Part shown: in pieces, positions 6,520 to 11,312 of the stretch
How positions within the stretch are numbered: the stretch's first letter is position 1
Layout: every line of letters starts with the position of its first letter
Source of the DNA: an archaeon
GTDB lineage: Archaea > Iainarchaeota > Iainarchaeia > Iainarchaeales > GCA-2688035
NCBI GenBank assembly: GCA_030745815.1
Contig: JASLNX010000173.1
Location: 1-11,312 of the forward strand
Reading direction: 5' to 3'
Length of the DNA: 11,312 nt
Notes under the pieces: model-generated
Told to the model about the DNA's origin: nothing
The model's database searches: none
The model's input: only the letters and a program-made list of their open reading frames with translations
Program-made: the position numbers and the translations under genes

Positions 6520-7532
6520 TTGTTACTCTCCTCCACTAATAATTCCAACTTTTTAAGCGCTGCGCCTGAATCAATGCTTTGCTTTGCTTTCTCAATTCCT
6601 TGGGCAATGCTCTCAGCCTGATTGTTTGCATAGATTGCTGCGCCGGCGTTTAAGAGAACAATATTTCGCTTTGCGCCCTTTTCTTCTCCTGAAAGAATTG
6701 CGCGAAGAATTAAAGCGTTCTCTTTTGCAGTGTCCGCCTTAACCTCTTCTTCAGCAGCTCTTTCAAAACCAAATTGTTCCGGTGAAATTTCAGATTTTTC
6801 AACTACCCCGTTCCTTACTTCAAAAACAGTTGTGGCATTGCTTGTGGAAATTTCATCAAAGCCGTCAACTCCGTGAACAACAAGAGCGTGCTCTGTTTTA
6901 AGTGAAGCCAAAACATTGGCAAGCTTTTTTGCAAGCTCTAAATCAAAAACTCCAAGAAGGTAAGTTTTTGCAAACGCAGGGTTGGTTATTGGGCCAAGAA
7001 TGTTAAAAATTGTTCGCGTTCCAATTTCCTTTCGAGCAGGCATTGCAAACTTCATTGCAGGATGATGCACTGGCGCAAAAAGAAATGCAATTCCGATTTT
7101 TTCAATAAGTTCAGTGTTTTTCTCAGCAGAAGTGTCAATTTTTACGCCAAGAGTTTCAAGAACGTCAGCTGAACCGCACTTGCTTGAAACCGAACGGTTA
7201 CCGTGCTTTGCAACAATGCAGCCTGCGCCGGCTGCAACAATCGCTGAACAGGTGCTAACATTAATTGTTCCCTTGTTGTCTCCACCAGTTCCAACAACAT
7301 CAAGCATTAGCTTGTCAACATTTGGTTTTACTGTTGCAACAACTGCTCTCATTGACTCAGCTGCACCTGAAATCTCTTCAACACTTTCCCCTTTGTCGCG
7401 AAGCAAAACAAGGAGCTTCTTAATCTGCTCTTTTTCAACCGCTCCTGACATTATTTCATCAAAGGCCTGTTTGGCTTGCTCCCTTGAAAGATCTTTTCCG
7501 GACGCAGCGATTGCAATTGCTTCTTCAATCAC
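6516..7532 (-). CDS. trpD: Anthranilate phosphoribosyltransferase
   Basis: TrpD transfers phosphoribose from PRPP to anthranilate. It has 338 residues, the usual length, in the class IV phosphoribosyltransferase fold. An N-terminal helical dimer domain (about 1-70) precedes the PRPP-binding GTGGD (81-85), NVSTCSAIVAAGAG (91-104), KHGNRSVSSKCGSADVLE (109-126) and the anthranilate-site region HHPAMKFAMPARKEIGTRT (156-173) with NILGPITNP after it. VVHGVDGFDEIS (218-229) is also typical. The start is a GTG inside the end of the HAD gene (eight-base overlap). GGAGGCGAT at 7538-7546, five bases upstream, is a near-perfect ribosome binding site buried in HAD codons and supports this start. TrpD is not fused to TrpG, unlike in E. 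coli. Confidence 0.96.
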   Translation of the reverse strand: MIEEAIAIAASGKDLSREQAKQAFDEIMSGAVEKEQIKKLLVLLRDKGESVEEISGAAESMRAVVATVKPNVDKLMLDVVGTGGDNKGTINVSTCSAIVAAGAGCIVAKHGNRSVSSKCGSADVLETLGVKIDTSAEKNTELIEKIGIAFLFAPVHHPAMKFAMPARKEIGTRTIFNILGPITNPAFAKTYLLGVFDLELAKKLANVLASLKTEHALVVHGVDGFDEISTSNATTVFEVRNGVVEKSEISPEQFGFERAAEEEVKADTAKENALILRAILSGEEKGAKRNIVLLNAGAAIYANNQAESIAQGIEKAKQSIDSGAALKKLELLVEESNK

Positions 7533-8217
7533 TAAAAATCGCCTCCAAAACCTTTTCTGTGTCGCTTAAGTCTTCAAAAATGTAATCAGCATTACTGGCT
7601 TTTACTTCAACCGCATGTTTTCGACCGGTTAGAACTCCAATTGTTTTAGCACCAAATGGCTCTGCAGACTCAATGTCTCTTGCAGTGTCTCCAATAATTA
7701 CAATTTGCTTTCCGGAATATTTTTCGTTGAACTTTTCCTCTACCTCTTGAAGAACCATTTCAATAAGGCTGCTTCTTTTTAGAACTGTTCTTCCAAAACC
7801 ACCCATTGAGAAGAATTCAGAGAGGCCTGCTCGCCTCATTTTTTCAAATGCGATTTCTTTTGGGTTACCTGTAATAATTCCAAGTCTGCAGTCTTTTTTG
7901 CTTAAGGCCTCAAGTAACTTTTTTGTTCCAGGCAAGGGCTTAAAACCTGGCGGGGTTTCTGTTTGCAAAAAGAGTTTTATAATTGTGTCAAAAATCTTTG
8001 GCGTGTGCTCTTTTATTTCGTCTGCACTGAGGCCAAAGCTGTTTAGAACCATTTCAATTATGGCCCTGTCAGTTGCTCCGCTTATATTAAAGTCTCTTAC
8101 ACTAACCTCTTTGCCTAAAACTTCCAAAAAGGCGTCGTTAAACTGCTTTATGTGCCCAAACTTACTGTCAGTTAATGTACCGTCAATGTCAAACAATACA
8201 AGTTTTTTGTTACTCAA
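7525..8217 (-). CDS. HAD-superfamily phosphatase inside the trp operon
   Basis: A 230-residue haloacid dehalogenase-type hydrolase similar to phosphoglycolate/beta-phosphoglucomutase-like phosphatases. All four HAD motifs are visible: motif I FDIDGTLTDS (nucleophile Asp10, acid/base Asp12), motif II ITGN (about 115-118), motif III lysine near 147, and motif IV IGDTARDIESA (Asp177, Asp181). A helical C1 cap of about 70 residues follows motif I. It probably acts on a small phosphorylated metabolite in the cytoplasm. Its position between trpG and trpD, with an overlap at trpD and one base after trpG, means it is co-translated with the pathway. No HAD step is needed to make tryptophan, so it may remove a damaged or spilled phosphorylated intermediate, or be a passenger. 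Start: a GTG at 8229 is possible, but GGTGAT (8222-8227) sits four bases before the TTG at 8217, which is preferred. Confidence 0.88.
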   Translation of the reverse strand: MSNKKLVLFDIDGTLTDSKFGHIKQFNDAFLEVLGKEVSVRDFNISGATDRAIIEMVLNSFGLSADEIKEHTPKIFDTIIKLFLQTETPPGFKPLPGTKKLLEALSKKDCRLGIITGNPKEIAFEKMRRAGLSEFFSMGGFGRTVLKRSSLIEMVLQEVEEKFNEKYSGKQIVIIGDTARDIESAEPFGAKTIGVLTGRKHAVEVKASNADYIFEDLSDTEKVLEAIFSD

Positions 8218-8218
8218 A

Positions 8219-8794
8219 TTAATCACCACACATTGCTATAAGATTTTCAATTATTTTTCCGCCCTCTCGTGTTAAAATGCTTTCAGGGTGAAACTGGACC
8301 CCTTCAATAAAGTACTTCTTGTGTCTTACCCCCATTACAACCCTTTCAGAGTTAGCACTAACTTCAAGGCACGAAGGAATATTTAAACCTGTAAGGCTGT
8401 GATAGCGGCCTGCCTGAAATGGATTCTCAAGGCCCCTAAAAATTGATTTGCCGTCGTGCTCTATTGAAGAAGGCTTTCCGTGTACTATTTCAGGAGCTTT
8501 GCCAACTTCCCCTCCAAATGCCTCAACAATGCACTGATGCCCCAAACAAACTCCAAAAATTGGAAGAACTCCTGCATATTCTTTAATTAATTGAATACTG
8601 TTGCCTGCTTCGCTTGGAGAACTTGGACCAGGTGAAATTACAATCAAGCGCGGCATAGAATCTTTTACCACCTGGTTAATTTTTTCCAATGGCGTGTTGT
8701 TTCTATAAACGCGAACTTGACAACCGCGCTTTGCAAACTCGTCCACCAGATTGTAGGTAAAGGAATCAAAATTGTCAATAAATAAAACGTTCAT
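8219..8794 (-). CDS. trpG: Anthranilate synthase glutamine amidotransferase subunit
   Basis: TrpG hydrolyses glutamine and feeds ammonia to TrpE for anthranilate formation. It has 191 residues and is a class I (triad) amidotransferase. The start is MNVLFIDNFDSFTYNLVDEF. The oxyanion region is VISPGPSSPSEAG, the nucleophile is Cys83 in FGVCLGHQ, and the triad is completed by His169 and Glu171 in GVQFHPES. AGRYHSL (128-134) is another family motif. The ATG overlaps the trpE stop as ATGA. The neighbouring trpE shows that this subunit serves anthranilate synthase. A second role in folate synthesis (as PabA) cannot be excluded from sequence, since the families overlap, but no folate gene is present. 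Confidence 0.95.
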   Translation of the reverse strand: MNVLFIDNFDSFTYNLVDEFAKRGCQVRVYRNNTPLEKINQVVKDSMPRLIVISPGPSSPSEAGNSIQLIKEYAGVLPIFGVCLGHQCIVEAFGGEVGKAPEIVHGKPSSIEHDGKSIFRGLENPFQAGRYHSLTGLNIPSCLEVSANSERVVMGVRHKKYFIEGVQFHPESILTREGGKIIENLIAMCGD

Positions 8795-10389
8795 TCTTTG
8801 GCCCCCTGTGCTTTTCTTATTGCAGAAAGACAGGCCTCTGCCTTTGTCGCAGTTTCTTTTGCCTCGCTTTCCGGAACCGAATCAAAAACAATCCCTGCGC
8901 CGGCACGAATGTGTGCTTTGTTTTTCTCAATTCGCATGCTTCTAATTACAATGCATGAGTCAAAGTCTCCGCTTGGAGTTAGGTATCCAACTGATCCGCC
9001 GTAAAAGCCACGCTTTTGCTTTTCATACTTTCTAAGAAGTTCCATGGCCTTAATTTTTGGCGCACCAGTAAGGGTCCCCATGTTCATTGAAGCAAGGTAA
9101 GCGTGCAATGCATCAAGATCTGGTTTTAGTGTACCCGAAACATTGCTTACAAGATGCATTACATGGCTGTACTTTTCAACCATATGCGGTTTGTTAACAT
9201 GCCTTGTTCCTGGAACAGAAACCTTGGCAACATCGTTTCTGGCAAGGTCAACAAGCATTGTGTGCTCTGCAAGTTCTTTCTCATCCATTCTAAGCTCGTT
9301 TTCAAGACGTGAGTCAAGGTCGTTGTCAAGCTTTCCGTTCACCATGCCTCGTTTTCTTGTTCCTGCAATCGGACGAATTTCCACAGCCTTCTCTTTTTCC
9401 CCTTCAACTTTTAAGAATGTCTCAGGGCTGCTTCCAAGAAGAACTCCTGCTTGGTTTTTAAAGTAAAACATGTAAGGAGACGGATTTAGTGCGCGAAGCT
9501 CGCGGTAAATATCAAATGGCTCGGCTTTAATTGGGCAGGAAAAAGTTCTAGAGGGAACAATTTGAAAAACGTCCCCTGCAACAATGTGCTGCTTCATCTT
9601 TTCAACAATTAATTCATAGTCTTTGGCTGAAACGTCAACCGAAACATTTACAGGTGCAGAAACTCTTTTGGGATTTGTTACAGGTTCGGCGAGGGCCTTT
9701 TCAAAGGCCTCAACTTTTTTCAAACACTGTTCGTGAATTAGTGAGTGGTTGTTGTTCATTAGTAGGGCGTTTGCAACAAAGGAAAATTTTTGGGCCTGAT
9801 GGTCCATTAGGAAAAGATTATCAAGGAAAAGAAGCTCGTAATCTGGATCGTGTAATTGATCCTTAGAGTTTTTTGGAAGCTGTTCAAACTGGTCAATGAA
9901 ATCATAAGAAATTGCTCCAAAGAGACCACAGTACGGGGTAAACGGTTTGGATGTGGGCTTGAAAGCAAAGGCAATAGCTCGAAGAATGTCTGCGTGGGTT
10001 TTTTGAAGAAGCCTTTCTCCCTCGCTAACAGTTGCGCGAACAGGTTTTAGGGAACCCTTAATGCTGCGCTTGTTAAGTTCAATATCTTTTACAAAGTCAA
10101 TTGAGGGACCAATAAATTCAATAAATTCTTCTCCAAGCTGGTTTAGTGCAGAAATTTCAAATTTCTCGCCAATTCCCTGAACTTTGAGACAAGGATCTGC
10201 TGAGCCAATACTTTTTTCACCGTACTGCTTTACTAAGTCCGCGCTTTCTAAGAGAATTGAATTTTCTTTTCGCCCGTAGTGAGAAAGCTTTGCAAAAAAG
10301 TCTATTGCAGACTGGTCACTACTTATTTCCTTTACTATTGGAACAACTGTTCCCTGCTTGAATTTTTCCAATTCCTTTGCCGAAATCAT
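8791..10389 (-). CDS. trpE: Anthranilate synthase component I
   Basis: TrpE makes anthranilate from chorismate using ammonia from TrpG, the first committed step. At 532 residues it is near the size of the enteric bacterial enzyme and longer than many archaeal ones. The N-terminal domain carries LLES (46-49) and the catalytic domain NPSPYM (302-307); both belong to the site where tryptophan inhibits the enzyme, so feedback control is likely kept. Catalytic-core motifs are VFQIVPSR (274-281), GSSPETF (319-325), RPIAGTRKRG (339-348), LVDLARND (379-386), NMGTLTGAPK (436-445), YGGSVGYL (463-470), CIVIRSM and IRAGAGIVFDSVPESE (494-509). The C-terminal third is strikingly like gammaproteobacterial TrpE. 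The ATG has GTGAT three bases upstream. It is the first gene of the operon, 62 bases after tRNA-Trp, with no clear promoter between. Confidence 0.97.
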   Translation of the reverse strand: MISAKELEKFKQGTVVPIVKEISSDQSAIDFFAKLSHYGRKENSILLESADLVKQYGEKSIGSADPCLKVQGIGEKFEISALNQLGEEFIEFIGPSIDFVKDIELNKRSIKGSLKPVRATVSEGERLLQKTHADILRAIAFAFKPTSKPFTPYCGLFGAISYDFIDQFEQLPKNSKDQLHDPDYELLFLDNLFLMDHQAQKFSFVANALLMNNNHSLIHEQCLKKVEAFEKALAEPVTNPKRVSAPVNVSVDVSAKDYELIVEKMKQHIVAGDVFQIVPSRTFSCPIKAEPFDIYRELRALNPSPYMFYFKNQAGVLLGSSPETFLKVEGEKEKAVEIRPIAGTRKRGMVNGKLDNDLDSRLENELRMDEKELAEHTMLVDLARNDVAKVSVPGTRHVNKPHMVEKYSHVMHLVSNVSGTLKPDLDALHAYLASMNMGTLTGAPKIKAMELLRKYEKQKRGFYGGSVGYLTPSGDFDSCIVIRSMRIEKNKAHIRAGAGIVFDSVPESEAKETATKAEACLSAIRKAQGAKE

Positions 10390-10409
10390 TTAATCACTTT
10401 TATTGGTCT

Positions 10410-10449
10410 CCTGCTTCGAAAGCGAACGAAGTGAGTGCTTCGAAGCGGG
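10410..10449 (-). promoter_or_regulatory. Strong stem-loop between tRNA-Trp and trpE
   Basis: Arms 10410-10420 and 10439-10449 form an 11-bp stem with one G-T pair around an 18-base loop. The stem starts two bases after the tRNA 3' end and ends 20 bases before the trpE ATG. The right arm contains GCTTCGAAGC, itself a perfect palindrome, so other folds are possible. No T-run follows in the direction of trpE, so read-through is expected. It could protect the 5' end of trp mRNA after tRNA removal or control access to trpE. Confidence 0.55.
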
Positions 10450-10451
10450 AA

Positions 10452-10524
10452 TGGGGATGGCGGGATTTGAACCCGAATCAACTGGTCTGGAGCCAGCCGC
10501 ACTACCAGATTATGCTACATCCCC
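10452..10524 (-). tRNA. tRNA-Trp(CCA), intronless
   Basis: The 73-base sequence folds as a tRNA. Acceptor arms are GGGGATG/CATCCCC with discriminator A73. The D-arm is GCAT...GTGC. The anticodon arm GCTGG-CTCCAGA-CCAGT (first pair G-U) gives anticodon CCA. The variable loop is only four bases. The T-arm TCGGG-TTCAAAT-CCCGC has a mismatch at its first pair. CCA is not encoded (TTC follows). Archaeal tRNA-Trp genes often contain an intron with box C/D RNA elements; none is present here. It lies on the same strand as the trp operon, directly upstream of trpE. Confidence 0.95.
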
Positions 10525-10534
10525 AAAATTTTGG
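10523..10534. repeat. Palindrome at the tRNA-Trp 5' end
   Basis: CCAAAATTTTGG is a perfect 12-base palindrome that overlaps the first two bases of tRNA-Trp. Its meaning is unknown; it may fold with the precursor 5' leader or be chance. It is too close to the tRNA to serve as its TATA box. Confidence 0.3.
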
Positions 10535-10539
10535 TTGCT

Positions 10540-10565
10540 TGGGCCTACGCCCTGGGCCAGGCCCA
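10540..10565 (-). promoter_or_regulatory. GC-rich alternative hairpin element upstream of tRNA-Trp
   Basis: Read on the minus strand, segment 1 TGGGCC (10560-10565) can pair with segment 2 GGCCCA (10553-10558, shortened stem with a three-base loop) or with segment 3 GGCCCA (10540-10545, full six-base stem). These pairings exclude each other. The element is far more GC-rich than its surroundings and sits 15 bases before the tRNA 5' end. A regulatory or processing role is inferred, not shown. Confidence 0.35.
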
Positions 10566-10590
10566 TTTACAGCTAAAGCTAGGTTTAGAA

Positions 10591-10604
10591 GGATTAAAAA
10601 TTTG
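10591..10604 (-). promoter_or_regulatory. Possible proximal TATA-like element for tRNA-Trp/trp operon
   Basis: The minus-strand stretch CAAATTTTTAATCC would place a start near 10570, some 45 bases before the tRNA. It is a weaker TATA match than the element at 10696-10707. The expected TATA position for a tRNA without a leader (about 10550) is GC-rich and holds none. Confidence 0.3.
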
Positions 10605-10638
10605 TTCGGTCGCAAGGCTAGCTAAATCAGAAAAAGAA

Positions 10639-10668
10639 TTATTGCAGCCAAAGTGAATCGCCTTGCAT
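10639..10668 (-). other. Nine-codon reading frame with one Trp codon in the leader
   Basis: An ATG at 10668 opens MQGDSLWLQ followed by TAA. It begins about eight bases after the transcription start predicted from the TATA box at 10696-10707. It has a single Trp codon, fewer than classical trp leader peptides, no ribosome binding site, and could be chance. Confidence 0.2.
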
Positions 10669-10695
10669 TGTAATCAGTAGGATTGGGGCAAAGAA

Positions 10696-10707
10696 TCTAT
10701 TTAAAGC
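10696..10707 (-). promoter_or_regulatory. Best TATA box upstream of tRNA-Trp and the trp operon
   Basis: GCTTTAAATAGA on the minus strand is a good archaeal TATA box. It lies seven bases after the stop codon of the GT15 gene and predicts a start near 10676. A transcript from here would carry a leader of about 150 bases, tRNA-Trp and, if not terminated, the trp genes. Confidence 0.5.
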
Positions 10708-10713
10708 TTTGTT

Positions 10714-11312
10714 TTATGTTTTGGCAGGCACAACTATACACTTATGGTGTCTGTAGGGAACGTCCCTAAAACAATGCGTTTGGTTTTCAGGCAAGAAAAT
10801 TGACACTATTAGAAGATGAATTGGTGCGTCGCCCCAACGGCGTGTGTATATTCCTCCAAGACGGTCCAAATAGTTAAAGAATGCCACAACCTCTTTTGAG
10901 CGCCAAAAGCTCATTTTTGAGATTTCAAAGTTTGTGTAGTACATAGCCCTGTCCCATTCCCCGTCTTGCATAAACTTACTCAGAAAATTGGGAGTAATGT
11001 TGTTGTCTTCAATATACTTTTTTGTGGCGTCCCCTAGCCCTGCAACAACACTGGGCGGATCGTGTGTTATTCGGTTGTAACCATACTGCAAATTATTTTT
11101 TGCCATGAACTTGAATACGTCATAGTCTACTTTGCCAAGCAGAAAAGAGTCAGTATCAAAGCGCCAATACCAGTCATATTCACGAAGAGCTGGTTGCTGA
11201 TAGATTGCGCCGGTAAAAAATCTGCACATGTGACGGTATCCAATCGGATTTCCTGCTGGGCCAACTTTTTCAGGAATCTCCAAGTTGTTAAGAAACTTTG
11301 GGATTCCAAACT
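10714..11312 (-). CDS. GT15 family (Kre2/Mnt1-like) alpha-mannosyltransferase, C-terminal part
   Basis: The frame is open to the right edge, so the N-terminus is missing; about 199 residues to the TAA at 10714 are seen. It aligns by eye with fungal glycolipid/glycoprotein alpha-1,2-mannosyltransferases, which transfer mannose from GDP-mannose with Mn2+. Motifs in order: GYRHMCRFFTGAIY (fungal form YRNMCRFNSGFF), DWYWRFDTDS (fungal YYWRVEP), VDYDVFKFMAKNN, YYTNFEISKMSFWRS (fungal FWSNFEI, containing the proposed catalytic Glu), YLDRLGGIYTRRWGDAPIH (split at RWGDAP, highly conserved) and CFRDVPYRHHKC (metal-binding His region). The aligned Glu of RVEP is an Asp here. No membrane segment is in the visible part; fungal members have it at the missing N-terminus. 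Family placement is confident; acceptor and cellular role in this organism are unknown. An internal TTG at 11283 is not a real start. Confidence 0.85.
   Translation of the reverse strand, partial: FGIPKFLNNLEIPEKVGPAGNPIGYRHMCRFFTGAIYQQPALREYDWYWRFDTDSFLLGKVDYDVFKFMAKNNLQYGYNRITHDPPSVVAGLGDATKKYIEDNNITPNFLSKFMQDGEWDRAMYYTNFEISKMSFWRSKEVVAFFNYLDRLGGIYTRRWGDAPIHLLIVSIFLPENQTHCFRDVPYRHHKCIVVPAKT

Noticed and set aside
7114..7569. Long plus-strand frame opposite trpD
   Set aside because: Shadow of a well-supported trpD; no ribosome binding site or family motif.
10410..10449. Intrinsic terminator separating tRNA-Trp from trpE
   Set aside because: No T-run follows the stem in the direction of trpE, and archaeal termination depends mainly on T-runs.
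10377..10625. An 82-codon plus-strand frame opposite tRNA-Trp
   Set aside because: It is the antisense translation of the tRNA (GWRDLNPN pattern) plus leader sequence, without protein-like character.

Overview
The window most likely comes from an archaeon, possibly a DPANN-type genome, although the lineage is an inference. The evidence is: TATA-like boxes about 26 bases before predicted start sites, some genes with almost no leader, Shine-Dalgarno matches of the GGAGGTGAT type, tRNA genes without an encoded CCA, and several GTG/TTG starts. Coding density is high. Nearly everything lies on the minus strand; the only plus-strand gene is at 176-1273.

Layout from left to right. 1-141: the N-terminal 47 codons of ribulose-phosphate 3-epimerase, running off the left edge. 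It is divergent from a (alpha/alpha)6-barrel glycoside-hydrolase-like gene (176-1273), and the 34-bp gap between them holds a perfect AT-rich inverted repeat. 1325-2026: a multi-helix membrane protein resembling the conserved TM-helix part of MscS-type channels, convergent with the glycosidase gene. 2195-2267: tRNA-Ala(CGC) with its own promoter and a terminator-like 3' region. 2326-3096: a membrane-anchored protein with a long Asp/Gly/Ser linker and its own promoter.

3141-10389 is a complete eight-gene tryptophan operon in the order trpE-trpG-HAD phosphatase-trpD-trpC-trpF-trpB-trpA. Neighbouring genes overlap or are one base apart throughout. It covers chorismate to tryptophan: TrpE/TrpG make anthranilate, TrpD adds phosphoribose, TrpF isomerises, TrpC closes the indole ring, and TrpA/TrpB finish. 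The extra gene is a HAD-superfamily phosphatase between trpG and trpD. TrpE is long and carries the LLES and NPSPYM motifs linked to tryptophan feedback inhibition. The gene order and TrpE sequence look bacterial.

Directly upstream of trpE on the same strand, with no obvious promoter between them, is an intronless tRNA-Trp(CCA) (10452-10524). An 11-bp hairpin fills the gap between the tRNA and trpE. Upstream of the tRNA is a leader of about 190 bases with a TATA box, a nine-codon reading frame containing one Trp codon, and a GC-rich segment with mutually exclusive pairings. Joint transcription of tRNA-Trp with the Trp biosynthesis genes is the most interesting feature of the window. The right edge (10714-11312) holds the C-terminal part of a GT15 (Kre2/Mnt1-like) mannosyltransferase, a family best known from fungi.
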